DNA of 64,000 nt from Megalobrama amblycephala (taxonomy: Eukaryota; Chordata; Actinopteri; Cypriniformes; Xenocyprididae): positions 57,672,147-57,736,146 of the forward strand of contig NC_063050.1 in assembly GCF_018812025.1 (NCBI RefSeq), written 5' to 3'. The notes under the pieces were generated by a model, which had not been told where the DNA came from, did not search any database, and saw only the letters and a program-made list of their open reading frames with translations. Shown piece after piece: positions 35,994 through 47,653 of the stretch. Within the stretch, counting starts at the first letter, position 1; each line of letters starts with the position of its first letter. Made by a program: the position numbers and the translations under genes.

Positions 35994-37545
35994 GTCCTTC
36001 TCAAAAAATTAGCATATTGTGATAAAAGTTCATTATTTTCCATAATGTAATGATAAAAATTAAACTTTCATATATTTTAGATTCATTGCACACCAACTGA
36101 AATATTTCAGGTCTTTTATTGTTTTAATACTGATGATTTTGGCATACAGCTCAAAAATTAGCATATTTCATCCGACCAATAAAAGAAAAGTGTTTTTAAT
36201 ACAAAAAAAGTCAACCTTCAAATAATTATGTTCAGTTATGCACTCAATACTTGGTCGGGAATCCTTTTGCAGAAATGACTGCTTCAATGCGGCGTGGCAT
36301 GGAGGCAATCAGCCTGTGGCACTGCTGAGGTGTTATGGAGGCCCAGGATGCTTCAATAGCGGCCTTAAGCTCATCCAGAGTGTTGGGTCTTGCGTCTCTC
36401 AACTTTCTCTTCACAATATCCCACAGATTCTCTATGGGGTTCAGGTCAGGAGAGTTGGCAGGCCAATTGAGCACAGTAATACCATGGTCAGTAAACCATT
36501 TACCAGTGGTTTTGGCACTGTGAGCAGGTGCCAGGTCGTGCTGAAAAACGAAATCTTCATCTCCATAAAGCTTTTCAGCAGATGGAAGCATGAAGTGCTC
36601 CAAAATCTCCTGATAGCTAGCTGCATTGACCCTGCCCTTGATAAAACACAGTGGACCAACACCAGCAGCTGACATGGCACCCCAGACCATCACTGACTGT
36701 GGGTACTTGACACTGGACTTCAGGCATTTTGGCATTTCCTTCTCCCCAGTCTTCCTCCAGACTCTGGCACCTTGATTTCCGAATGACATGCAAAACTGAG
36801 CAACAGTCCAGTGCTGCTTCTCTGTAGCCCAGGTCAGGCGCTTCTGCCGCTGTTTCTGGTTCAAAAGTGGCTTGACCTGGGGAATGCGGCACCTGTAGCC
36901 CATTTCCTGCACACGCCTGTGCACGGTGGCTCTGGATGTTGCTACTCCAGACTCAGTCCACTGCTTCCGCAGGTCCCCCAAGGTCTGGAATCGGTCCTTC
37001 TACACAATCTTCCTCAGGGTCCGGTCACCTCTTCTCGTTGTGCAGCGTTTTTTGCCACACTTTTTCCTTCCCACAGACTTCCCACTGAGGTGCCTTGATA
37101 CAGCACTCTGGGAACAGCCTATTCGTTCAGAAATTTCTTTCTGTGTCTTACCCTCTCGCTTGAGGGTGTCAATGATGGCCTTCTGGACAGCAGTCAGGTC
37201 GGCAGTCTTACCCATGATTGCGGTTTTGAGTAATGAACCAGGCTGGGAGTTTTTAAAAGCCTCAGGAATCTTTTGCAGGTGTTTAGAATTAATTAGTTGA
37301 TTCAGATGATTAGGTTAATAGCTCGTTTAGAGAACCTTTTCATGATATGCTATTTTTTTGAGATAGGAATTTTGGGTTTTCATGAGCTGTATGCCAAAAT
37401 CATCAGTATTAAAACCTTAAAAGACCTGAAATATTTCAGTTGGTGTGCAATGAATCTAAAATATATGAAAGTTTAATTTTTATCATTACATTATGGAAAA
37501 TAATGAACTTTTATCACAATATGCTAATTTTTTGAGAAGGACCTG
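35991..37545 (-). mobile_element. Tc1/mariner transposon, 1555 bp
   Basis: Terminal inverted repeats of ~163 bp (35991-36153 and 37383-37545), nearly identical, beginning CAGGTCCTTCTCAAAAAATT. An inner direct repeat CTCAAAAATTAGCATATTTC at about 36150 gives the IR/DR layout. Flanked by TA on both sides inside a TA microsatellite, so the exact target duplication is masked. The transposase lies on the minus strand at 36244-37215. Confidence 0.9.
36244..37215 (-). pseudogene. Tc1 transposase, defective
   Basis: N-terminal helix-turn-helix (MGKTADLTAVQKAIIDTLKR, then QSAVSRHLSGKSVGRKKCGK), one in-frame TAG (about 37000-37002), second DNA-binding part (ATVHRRVQEMGYRCRIPQVK), then the DDE domain with FVFQHDLAPAHSAKTT (second Asp) and NSPDLNPIENLWDIVKRKL (Glu, 34 residues on). 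The segment that normally carries the first catalytic Asp is missing: sequence jumps from HWTVAQ to FCMSFGNQG, about 11 residues shorter than usual. So both a nonsense codon and a catalytic deletion inactivate it. The TIRs remain well matched. Confidence 0.9.

Positions 37546-37597
<52 letters not shown>
37546..37597. repeat. (TA)n microsatellite, right of Tc1
   Basis: Alternating TA with a few AA interruptions. Continuation of the repeat at 35959-35990. Confidence 0.9.
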
Positions 37598-37599
<2 letters not shown>

Positions 37600-37858
37600 T
37601 AATTATCAGCTATAGACACTAACCAGCACCACTAAATTAGTCAGACCTCTGCCATTATTACAAATACCTTTTTGGATAGGTGCCCGTTGTGGAAAATGTG
37701 CTACCATGCCAACATAATTTATTTGTTTACATATTTTATATTTCATAATCTGGAAATGTGGATATCGTGTGTACCATAACACCGACAGCAGAACGGTTAT
37801 CCAAACAACAAAGAAATGTATAACACTTGCATCACAGTGTGTATATTTAGACACATAC

Positions 37859-38036
37859 TTGATGCTATCTACCTTTACATTAGCGACAGTAACTGGGCTG
37901 TATTGGCCTGCCTTGAGGAAACAGTCATCTGTGAAATGTGTGGCGCAGACATACAAAACTTTGGGAAGTTGTATCGGTGCATTACCAGAGAAAATAAAAT
38001 TAACCCACTGTTTCTTAATAGGCTCGGATGAAGGAA
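37859..38036 (-). CDS. THAP-domain exon (partial gene)
   Basis: Between a TTTTTTAG acceptor and a GTATGT donor the minus strand reads PSSEPIKKQWVNFIFSGNAP and then VLYVCATHFTDDCFLKAGQY. The C-x2-H (CATH) followed by FTDDCF is the distal half of a THAP zinc finger, a DNA-binding fold shared with P-element transposases. The proximal C-x2-4-C half should be in an upstream exon (higher coordinates), where nothing convincing was found before the L2 at 38662. It may be a decayed multi-copy THAP gene. Exon boundaries are consistent by eye. Confidence 0.55.
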
Positions 38037-38039
38037 CTA

Positions 38040-38661
38040 AAAAATACTAAGGTGTTCATTTGTATAAAGCAGAATAATATAGGTTTCAAGTTAAAACCTT
38101 GTTTGGAAAACCTGCCGGAGAACGCCCTCCTGGAAAAGGACCATTCGCTCCAAACCAAGTGCGCTGAAACTCTACAGAAATGCAGTAACTACAGCACTTT
38201 GAACTTATGCAAGTAACAACCTTTTAAAATTTGTGTAAACTGAGTTTCTTTGCTGGCTCTCAAAGGTTTAACTGGTTGTAATTTGCCACTCCTTTGATCA
38301 CCTTTGTTTTCGTGACTTTACTTTCGTTTTCCATATATGTATATGCTTAGTGTAAATTTAGCCTATGTATTCGTAGTTTCATATATTAAATACATTATAT
38401 TCATGTTCGATTGTTCTGCTGCTCTTTCAGAAAACCAAGTCACTTCTACGTTGATTCTGCAACATTGCTTTACGCTTTAATGCTATAATAGGAAGTTATT
38501 CTCGTGGCCAGAGAATAATGTTCTTTTATAATAGTCTATGAGAAAACCCATAGTTTGCTGGACAAACTAGGATAGTTTTTCTAAACATTAAACTAGAACT
38601 AATTATATATGTAATTAATTATAATCCGTTTTAATTAATTCACAATATATGTGCATAATTC
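38040..38661. other. No gene seen
   Basis: AT-rich; expected to contain the first THAP exon if the gene were intact, but no C-x2-C start was recognised. Confidence 0.3.
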
Positions 38662-38880
38662 TTCTTAATATCGTTAATTTATCTTTATCACTAGGATACA
38701 TACCAAAAAGTTTTAAGCTGGCTATTATTAAACCTCTTAATAAAAAAAAACACAATTTGATCCTAGAGAATTAGTCAATTACAGGCCGATTTCAAATCTC
38801 ACTTTTCTGTCAAAAATACTAGAAAAGGCAGTTTCATCACAACTATGTTCCTTTTTAGGAAGAAATAGTATCTGTGAGGA
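38662..38880 (+). mobile_element. L2-type LINE, copy E, left piece
   Basis: An RT fragment from LLNIVNLSLSLGYIPKSFKL through the NYRPIS region (frameshifted) to CTGTGAGGA, where copy D begins. Continues at 43623. Confidence 0.8.
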
Positions 38881-39177
38881 TTGGTTGCTGCCGCGTTGTT
38901 TGAGCTAGAGCTCCGTCGAGCTGATTCCTAATTGTTTGTTTTTGCCTCGTAAAATCTAACTTAAAATCTATCACTCTTTCTTTTTCGGTGGGGGAACACA
39001 TCCCCAACATTATTTTATATAAAAAACATTTGGATTACCTTGATGTCGCTAGTTTTATCCGACTTCCCGAACTTTCGCTACTAGCTTTAGCCCGTTAGCA
39101 TTAGCGGCGTGCCACGCCCACGCTACGCTAGCGTTTGTACTCTTCTCTCTCACAATATTATTGTTTCATCTACTCTA

Positions 39178-40112
39178 ATGGCGAGTGTATTGGATGTTTC
39201 TCTACCTTTGTGTGCAGGTGAGGACACGTTTGAGCTGCATGCTGTGCAGTTGGAACTGGAGGCCGTGGAGCGGCAGATCCGGATCCTTCTCGAGAAGCAG
39301 GCCGAGCTACGCGAGCGGCAGACAGTGCTGGAAACTACTCGTGCTGACGCTCACCAACCCTCGGTAAGTTTGCAGCGCGATATTAACACTCCTGCTTCCT
39401 CTACGCCGTGTGTTTCTCTGCACAGGGCCCGAGCACCAAGAACACGTTCATCCCAGCCCTCATTCACTCCGGCGCCGTCACACCAGGGACCTTGGGTGCT
39501 TCAGCAGCGGAAGACGCGAGCCAGGCCTCGGACCAGGACCTCTCCTCCGCCGCCCCCGGTCTTCGACGTCTCGACACGGAACCGCTTCTCCCCTCTTCGC
39601 GAGGCAGAACACGACGCCGTGGTCATCGGAGACTCCATCGTCCGCCACGTCCACGCTACCACAGCCAAAGGTAAGGTGCGCAGTCACTGTTTTCCTGGTG
39701 CTCGTGTTCTCGATGTCTCTGCGCAGATTCCCGCGATCCTCAACAGTGCTGAGACCATCGGAGCTGTGGTGCTGCACGCGGGGGTGAACGACACCAGGCT
39801 GCGGCAGACGAAGGTGCTGAAGCAGGACTTCAGAAGCCTGATCGAGACGGTACGAGCCACATCGCCCGCGACGAAGATCATCGTATCCGGACCGCTTCCG
39901 ACGTACCGACGAGGACATGAAAGGTTCAGTAGATTATTTGCTTTAAATGAATGTTGATGTCTTGGTGTAATGAACAGAAGCTGCTCTTTGTAAATAATTG
40001 GAATCTTTTCTGGGAGCGTCCTAGGCTTTTCCGTGCTGATGGCCTGCACCCCAGCAGCATCGGAGCTGATCTTCTGTCAGAGAACATCTCCAAGACGCTT
40101 CGCACCGTATGA
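39178..40112 (+). pseudogene. L2 copy D ORF1, SGNH esterase, one frameshift
   Basis: Opens MASVLDVSLPLCAGEDTFEL (ATG at 39178; the frame is open further upstream but lies in 5' UTR). A coiled-coil stretch follows (EAVERQIRILLEKQAELRER), then a Pro/Arg-rich linker, AVVIGDSIVRHVHATT (block I Ser), VVLHAGVNDTRLRQT (block III), and KIIVSGPLPTYRRG. A single-base loss near 39955 shifts the frame. In the other frame the protein continues through a Trp/Asn-rich stretch and the block V motif DGLHPS to a stop at 40110-40112. Confidence 0.8.
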
Positions 40113-40269
40113 CTAGTAAGTCAAACCTCAAATCACAGTCTGTGTTCTGCCCACTTCATTGATAGAAATGTGAGTGTAGTACAGTCTATAGAAACTGTGT
40201 CTATTCCCCGAATAGTGAGGTTTAACAATAAAAATAAAGGATCTAGAAAAAACCTAATCGTGATCAAAC

Positions 40270-43137
40270 CAGATTTTTGCAAAATCTGTAAAACTAGGGC
40301 TACTAAACATTAGATCGCTGACACCTAAGGCAGTTATCATAAATGAAATTATCACGGATAATAGTCTTGATGTAATTTGCCTTACTGAAACATGGCTTAA
40401 AGCAAATGATTATTTTGGTCTTAATGAGTCTTGTCCACCTGGCTACCATTATAAAAATAAATGCCGCCTGATTGGCCGTGGCGGTGGTGTTGCAACAATC
40501 TATAGAGAGATACTTAATGTTACTCAGAGAACAAACTACAGGTTTAATTCATTTGAAATTCTTATGCTAAATGTTACACTCTCAGATATAAGTAAAAAGT
40601 CGCTACTATCTCTTGCTTTGGCTACCATTTATAGACCTCCAGGGCCTTATGCTGATTTCCTAAAAGAGTTTGCAGACTTTCTCTCAGACCTATTGGTCAA
40701 CGTTGATAAAGCGCTGATTGTTGGAGATTTTAACATTCATGTAGACAATACAAATGATACGTTAGGGGCTGCGTTTACAGATTTACTAAACTCATTTGGG
40801 TCGAACAAAACGTCACTGGACCCACTCACCGTCTTAATCATACTCTAGATTTAATTATATCACATGGAATAAATCCTACTGATATAGAAATTCTACCGCA
40901 AAGTGATGACGTCTCTGATCACTACCTTGTAACATGCGTACTGCATACTGATGATATTTGTCAAATTGCGCCACGATATCGACTAGGCAGAACAATTCTC
41001 CCGACAACTATAGATAAATTCACAAATAATCTGCCTGATCTGTCTCAGCTGCTCATCGTACCCAAACACGCAAATGATCTTGAGGAAATGACTAGCAGTA
41101 TGTGCACCATTTTTACTAGTACATTAGATACTGTTGCACCGATGAGATTAAAAAAGGTTACAGAGAAAAATACTGTTCCATGGTACAACAGTATTACTCG
41201 CGCTATGAAAAGAGAAACTCGTAATCTAGAACGCAAATGGAGACAAACTCGTTTAGAGGGCTTCAGAATCGCATGGAAAGACAGTTCGTCCCGCTATAGA
41301 AAGACTCTAAAAGCAGCCAGGGCCGAGCATCTTCGCAAACTTATAGAGAATAACCAAAACAATCCACGGTTCTTATTTAGTACAGTAGCTAGATTAACAA
41401 ATAAACAGATATCACCAGAACAAAATGTTTCATTACAGTTTAGTAGTGATGACTTTATGAATTTCTTTAATGAAAAAATCGAAAGTATCAGAAATAAAAT
41501 TGTAAATGTACAACCTTTAACAGAATTTTATGATTCAGCCTCAATTATCGCCCCTCAAGAACAGTTGCAGTGCTTTACAACTATAGGACAGGAAGAGCTA
41601 AATAAACTTATTACTGCGTCTAAACCAACAACATGTTTATTAGATCCAATACCCACTAAAATATTGAAAGAACTGTTACCTGTAGCAGAAGAACCTCTTC
41701 TCAATATTATCAACTCGTCTTTATCTCTAGGTCATGTCCCACGACCGTTCAAGCTAGCAGTTATTAAGCCTCTCATTAAGAAACCACAATTAGATCCAAA
41801 CGTATTAGCAAATTACAGACCCATTTCAAATCTTCCATTTATGTCTAAAATACTAGAAAAAGTGGTGTCGGTCCAATTGTGCTCCTTCTTGCAAAAAAAC
41901 TCTATCTATGAAAAATTCCAGTCAGGATTCAGATCTCATCATAGCACAGAAACTGCGCTCGTTAAAATTACAAACGACTTGCTTCTAGCTTCTGACCAGG
42001 CTGTGTCTCAATACTAGTGTTACTTGATCTCAGTGCTGCGTTTGACACTATAGATCATATAATACTCTTAGATCGACTACAATATTACACTGGTATTCAG
42101 GGACAGGCATTACGGTGGTTTAAGTCGTACCTATCAGACCGTCACAATTTTGTTTATATAAACGGGGAAAAATCTAAGATAACGATAGTAAACTATGGAG
42201 TGCCGCAAGGATCTGTGTTAGGCCCTCTGCTATTTTCAATTTACATGCTGCCACTCGGCAATATTATAAGAAAACATGGAATTAGTTTCCACTGCTATGC
42301 CGATGATACTCAGTTATATATTTCATCACGACCAGATGAAATCTCTAAATTATCCAAACTGACAGAGTGTGTTACAGAAGTAAAACATTGGATGACTAGT
42401 AATTTTCTTCTATTAAATTCAGATAAGACTGAAGTATTACTTATTGGACCAAAAACCTGTACACAGAATCTCTCAGACTACAATCTGCATTTAGAAGGAT
42501 GTACTGTTACTCCATCCTCGACAGTTAAAGACCTAGGTGTTATATTAGACAGCAACTTGTCCTTTGAAAATCATATTTCATATGTTACAAAAACAGCCTT
42601 CTTTCACCTCAGAAACATTGCTAAAATACGGAATATGTTATCTATTTCTGATGCAGAAAAGTTAGTTCATGCTTTCATGACACCTCGACTAGATTACTGT
42701 AATGCATTATTAGCTGGTTGTCCTGCTTCATCAATAATAAGCTACAATTAGTACAAAATGCAGCTGCTAGAGTTCTTACCAGGTCAAGAAAATATGATCA
42801 TATAACACCAATCTTATCATCTCTACACTGGTTACCTATTAAGTTCCGTATCGATTATAAAGTATTGCTAATGACCTATAAGGCTCTAAATGGTTTAGCT
42901 CCTGTGTACTTAACCGATCTTCTATCGCCCTACAATCCTTCACGCTCTCTAAGGTCACAAAACTCTGGACTTCTGGTTGTACCTAGGATAGCTAAGTCCA
43001 CTAAAGGAGGGAGAGCGTTTTCACATTTGGCTCCTAAACTCTGGAATAGCCTTCCTGATAATGTTAGGGGCTCAGACTCGCTCACCCAGTTTAAATCTAG
43101 ATTAAAGACGCATCTCTTTAGCCAAGCATTCACATAA
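40270..43137 (+). pseudogene. L2 copy D ORF2, endonuclease-RT, three frameshifts
   Basis: Endonuclease: GLLNIRSLTPKAV, CLTETWLKAND, GRGGGVATIYRE, TIYRPPGPYAD, IVGDFNIHVDN; frameshift near 40800; VSDHYLVTCVLH. Linker, then [37 protein letters not shown]; frameshift near 42005; [53 protein letters not shown]; frameshift near 42735; QLVQNAAARVLTRSRKYDHI and a C-terminal FSHLAPKLWNSLPDNVRG to a stop at 43135-43137. All catalytic residues of both domains are present. There is no ATG at the expected start, so initiation is unclear. Confidence 0.85.
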
Positions 43138-43622
43138 TGCATCTCATACCAGATCAACTGCACATGACTATCTTTGCTTAAAGTTATGAACAGCAGCTAC
43201 GCTAATTATTCTCCTTTTGCTTTTCTGTTTTACCTCGGGACACCCGCCCTGAGGTGACTAGAGAGGACATCAGCTTCAGTTTGGATCCAGCCTCTTAAGA
43301 AGACCTCAGATGACCATCACCTGTGAAGAGATGGCGCCAGCTCCTGCAAGGACTTCAGAAGACGCAATCATCTGGATCAACATTCACATTGCACAATCTC
43401 TATATCCTAATTTATTGTTAATGTAATTCATTTTCCAGGAGCTCTTTGCTTCTACCTTCAGTTAAACTGCTAACAGTGATTGTAATTAATTACCTAAAGT
43501 ATATTATTTGCTAACTACATTCTTTAAATTGTAATGTTGACATCCATTTTCTGTAAAGCTGCTTTGAAATGATATGTATCGTGAAAAGCGCTATACAAAT
43601 AAATTTGAATTGAATTGAATTG

Positions 43623-44112
43623 ATTTCCAGTCAGGATTTAGACCATACCATAGTACTGAGACTGCTCTCATTAGAGTTACTAATGATTTGCTCTTATCAT
43701 CAGATCGTGGTTGTATCTCTCTATTAGTGTTACTGGATCTTAGTGCTGCATTTGACACTATCGATCACAATATTCTTCTAAATAGACTCAAAAACTATGT
43801 TGGCATTAGTGGAATTACATTGTCATGGTTCAAATCATACTTATCTGACCGTTATCAGTTTGTAGTAGTAAACGAAGAGATGTCATATCGATCACAAGTT
43901 CAATATGGAGTACCGCAAGGCTCAGTACTAGGACCATTGCTTTTCACTCTGTACATGCTACCCTTGGGAGATATCATTAGGAAGCATGGCGTTAGTTTTC
44001 ATTGTTACGCTGATGATACTCAGCTCTATATTTCTTCAGCCTTGATGACTTGATGGCTGCTCTGTTAAGTCTTCGTCATCAGCTAGGAACCTGGGTGTGC
44101 TGTTTAAAACTA
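43623..44112 (+). mobile_element. L2-type LINE, copy E, right piece
   Basis: Resumes exactly where 38880 stopped: [73 protein letters not shown] deletion near 44038 joins this to the NLGVLF region and the copy ends about 44112. Very similar to copy B in sequence. Confidence 0.85.
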
Positions 44113-44176
44113 GACATATGGGATCCCTGTAGGGTCACACATATGGTACCCAGTCTAATAACACTGTGCCTCTGAC

Positions 44177-44850
44177 CTAGGTGAGAACCTGGGAGGAGAC
44201 CGGCTCGATTGAGCTTGGTAAGCCAAGGTGATGGCGTCCACTATCCAGTGGGTCATCCTCTGCTTGGAGACAGCCTTTCCCTTCTGCTAGCCTCCGTAAC
44301 AGACAAAGAGCTGGTCTGAGGTCCTGAAGCTTTGAGTTCTGTCTATGTACAGTCTCAAAGCCCGAACTGGACAGAGCAAAGCCAGGCCTGGGTCTGCCTC
44401 CTCCGGGGGCAGTGTTTGCAGGCTCACTACCTGGTCCCCCTGAAGGGAGTGGCAGGAACCTTGGGCACATAGCCAGGCCGGGGTCTCAGTACCACGTGGC
44501 AGTCACCCGGCCTGAACTTCGTCGACCGAAAAAGCCTGCAGGTCCCCTACCCTCTTGATGGAGGGCAATGCAACCAGCAGCAAAGTCTTCATAGACAGAA
44601 TCTTTAAGTCTGCTGACTGGAATGGCTCAAAGGGAGCATTCTGGAGTGCTCAAAGCACCACAGCAAGGTCTCAAGAGGGTATGGAGGGGGGTTGAGGTGG
44701 ATTTATTCGTCTCGCCCCCCCTAAGGAACCTGACGTCCAGGTTGTGCTTATCAACAGACTTGCCATCGATGTGGTCGTGGTATGTGGAAATTCTGGCAGC
44801 ATGAACTTTGAGGGTGGAGGGGGACAGCCTACACTCCAACACTTGCTGCA
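44177..44850 (-). pseudogene. DIRS tyrosine recombinase remnant
   Basis: Reads VLECRLSPSTLKVHAARIST, then (frames mixed) SIKRVGDLQAFSVDE with the box I Arg, LALLCPVRALRLYIDRTQSF and QLFVCYGG, then MTHWIVDAITLAYQ. This order is that of DIRS tyrosine recombinases, which insert a circular cDNA without duplicating the target. The HxxR and Tyr boxes would lie beyond 44165 and are absent, so it is inactive. Several frameshifts and stops. Confidence 0.7.
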
Positions 44851-45010
44851 AGAATTAAAGCACGACTCTGATCGAACTTCTTCAGGGGTCTTCTCGGCGA
44901 GAAGAGCACCACTTGACGAACAGGTTACACTTCAAGGTGTAAGCATGTCACCTAGAACCTCCGCATCCCGTCCAGGGACCAGACATGGAGTTTTTGGAGA
45001 AGGTCTTTCC

Positions 45011-45400
45011 TCAGAGGAATGCGCCAGGGAGGGCTGTCACGAGAGTTCCGGGAACCAGGTCCGGTTGGGCCAATAGCAGAAAATTGGGCGCAACTAGCAG
45101 GACCTGCTCCTCATCCTCTGTGACTTTGCACATAGCATATTTGCAAAGGCCCTGGGGCCAGCTGTGTGCCAGTGCATCTGTCCCAAGTGTTCCCTCGGAC
45201 AGGGAGTAAAACAGCTGGCAGGGAGAGGTTTCTGGTGAGGCAAACAGGTCTACCTGAGCCTCTCCAAACTCTCTCCAAATCACCTGGACTACTTGGGGGT
45301 GGAGTCGCCACTCTCCCAGCAGCACAGCTCATCGGCCACATGGTTTAGCACACCAGGAACATGAATGGCGTGAAGCGACCTCAGATGCTTCTGACTTCAA
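45011..45400 (-). pseudogene. DIRS RNase H / connection remnant
   Basis: The frame reads GEWRLHPQVVQVIWREFGEA followed by QVDLFASPETSPCQLFYSL and GTDALAHSWPQGLCKYA, the standard sequence just after RNase H in DIRS-like pol. Upstream, the HVPGVLNHVADEL-type RNase H end is visible in other frames near 45340-45380. Confidence 0.65.
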
Positions 45401-45644
45401 AGGAGGAGGAAAAGAAACAAGGTTTCTGACCACGGGTTGATGGTTCGGCGGCATTCCGGAGTGATTGCCACTCAGAACGTACCTCGTTGCCATGCCCATT
45501 TCGGGACTCTGCCGTGAAGCCAGTGCTGAAGCCGTCTCATATCAAGCAAACCGAGCTGGGTTACTACCACTCCGGATGTCCTTCAGTGCCTTGGCCTGAT
45601 GGACCTGCAGCAACGCCATAGCGTGTAGGGCTGAAGCGGCTTCA

Positions 45645-45962
45645 TTAAAAATTTAATTTAATTAAAAATACAGTAAAAAACAGTAATATTGTGAAATATT
45701 ATTACAATTTAAAATAACTGTGTACTATTTAAATATATTTGACAAAGTAATTTATTCCTGTGATGCAAAGCTGAAATTTCAGCATCGTTACTCCAGTCTT
45801 CAGTGTCACGATCCTTCAGAAATCATTCTAATATGCTGATTTGCTGCTCAATAAACATTTATGATTATTTTCAATGTTGAAAACAGTTGTGTACTTTTTT
45901 TTCAGGATTCCTTGATGAATAGAAAGTTCAAAAGAACAACATTTATCTGAAATACAAAGCTT
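45645..45962 (+). mobile_element. MITE, partial copy
   Basis: Its sequence (AATACAGTAAAAAACAGTAA ... TTCAGGATTCCTTGATGAAT) is the reverse complement of 46130-46450. It is the truncated, opposite-orientation copy of the MITE to its right, so the two form a head-to-head inverted pair with ~300-bp arms. Confidence 0.7.
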
Positions 45963-46511
45963 CTGTAGCATTATACACTACCGTTCAAAAGTTTGGGGTC
46001 AGTAAGAATTTTTATTTTTATTTTTTTGAAAAGAAATTAAAGAAATGAATACTTTTATTCAGCAAGGATGCATTAAATCAATCAAAAGTGGCAGTAAAGA
46101 CATTTATAATGTTACAAAAGATTAGATTTCAGATAAACACTGTTCTTTTGAACTTTCTATTCATCAATTAATCCTGAAAAAAAATATTGTACACAAATAT
46201 TTTGTACAATTGTACACATTAAATGTTTCTTGAGCAGCAGATCAGCATATTAGAATGATTTCTGAAGGATCATGTGACACTGAAGACTGGAGTAATGATG
46301 CTGAAAATTCAGCTTTGCCATCACAGGAATAAATTACTTTGTGAAATATATTAAAATAGAAAACAGTTATTTTAAATTGCAATAATATTTCACAATATTA
46401 CTGTTTTTACTGTATTTTTAATTAAATAAATGTAGCCTTGGTGAGCAGACGAAACTTCTTTTAAAAACATTAAAAATCTTAGTGGTTCCAAACTTTTGGA
46501 CTGTACTGTAC
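45963..46511 (-). mobile_element. MITE, full copy (common fish CACTACCGTTCAAAAGTTTG family)
   Basis: Left terminus CACTACCGTTCAAAAGTTTG at 45977; right terminus a decayed inverted CCAAACTTTTGGACTGTACT near 46492-46511. About 540 bp, no coding capacity. A further degraded relative lies at 58573-58730. Confidence 0.7.
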
Positions 46512-46720
46512 ATCGAACATGACCGAATGAATGCGAACTCTGATTGTGTTCATCTGAAAGAAGAAAGTCATATACACCTTCTGTATAATGGCAACAATGT
46601 ATACTGTGCAGTGCAGTTCTCTTTAAGATAAACGAAACCTTGTTTAATTATTGCTTTTGTTTGACTTTTTATTCTGTCTGTCATTAAGTTTTATGCATAA
46701 CCTGATATTGCTGAGTTCAA

Positions 46721-46992
46721 CATGTTCCTGGGTCAACATTTTTGTTGATCCTGGAACAACATTCAAATCAACCAATCAGATTTCAGGCACAATGTTACAG
46801 ATTATGTCAAGTTTAGGCTTAAAATTATGAATTGGTGCTTCTACATCAGTGTTATTCATCTATCATTTCCCTCTGATTTTTGGGATAACTTATGGGTAGG
46901 GTTAGGTTTAGGGGTAGGAATAGGGTTAAGACTAAATTTTCAGGCTAGAATGTTGTTCCAGGATCAACAAAATATGTTGACCCAGGAACGCA
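46721..46992. mobile_element. MITE with ~45-bp terminal inverted repeats
   Basis: The left arm ATGTTCCTGGGTCAACATTT plus TTGTTGATCCTGGAACAACA is inverted at 46945-46992 with few mismatches. The ~180-bp core contains a telomere-like run GGGTAGGGTTAGGTTTAGGG (about 46894). No coding capacity. Confidence 0.75.
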
Positions 46993-47653
46993 TCATTGGC
47001 ACCATAGCTGTGCTGACAGATCACTTCACATTATCAGAAATGTTTTGGAAATGTTAAGGGAAATTTTATTTCAAGCATAATATTTGTCAAGTGAAAAGAG
47101 TATCTGTATACCTGTCATTTAATCAAAACTACTGATGAATACTTTTGTTTCCTTGATAAACAAGAGAATTCCAAATACTTAAGGAATGCCATCCTGTTCG
47201 TTCAGTTTGATGAGGAGTCTTGTGCCAACCAGACATCATGCTGAGGCTATGAATTTGAAAGGAACATCCTATTGGAAACATATTCATGTCTTCATTATGC
47301 TTTGACTGTTTTAAAAAGACAGTCTCCATTATCACTTCTGTCAAATAAATTCTCTTTTATTCAAAGGCTTATTGTTATAAGCTACTTAATACATGCAACT
47401 TGAAAGAATCTTTCTCAAGTCTTTCATATTTTATCGAAGGCAAATGGACAGTGATAAAAATATATTAATGCATTTTGAAAAGCCATTGGACACTATTTTG
47501 ATTCACTCCAAGTGATACGCCTGAAAAAACATGACAGAAGAAGCTAGTCTGTCACATTATAAAATGGCAATGAAGAAACCCTATGTGAGAGACACAGAGG
47601 TGTGTTGATTTCACAAACCTAAATAAATAAATTGAGAGTGTGCTAAATTTTTT
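46993..47653. other. No gene seen
   Basis: AT-rich sequence without domains; ends at the L2 5' fragment. Confidence 0.3.

Larger units (their letters stand above)
38881..43622 (+). mobile_element. L2-type LINE, copy D (near full length)
   Basis: 5' UTR 38881-39177, ORF1 39178-40112, ORF2 about 40270-43137, 3' UTR 43138-43603, and a tail of about four TTGAA units (43604-43622) after GCTATACAAATAAA. Inserted in the RT region of copy E; the flanks GATT/GATT allow a 4-bp duplication. About 4.74 kb, near the usual length. Only a few frameshifts interrupt the ORFs, so it is younger than copies A and C. Confidence 0.9.
44150..45640 (-). mobile_element. DIRS-like retrotransposon fragment
   Basis: On the minus strand it carries, from high to low coordinate, a gag/RT-region piece (EAASALHAMALLQVHQAKAL, about 45575-45640), an RNase H end (45011-45400) and a tyrosine recombinase (44177-44850). 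No RT palm is present: the segment between is deleted or scrambled. No terminal repeats recognised at either edge. Confidence 0.7.
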
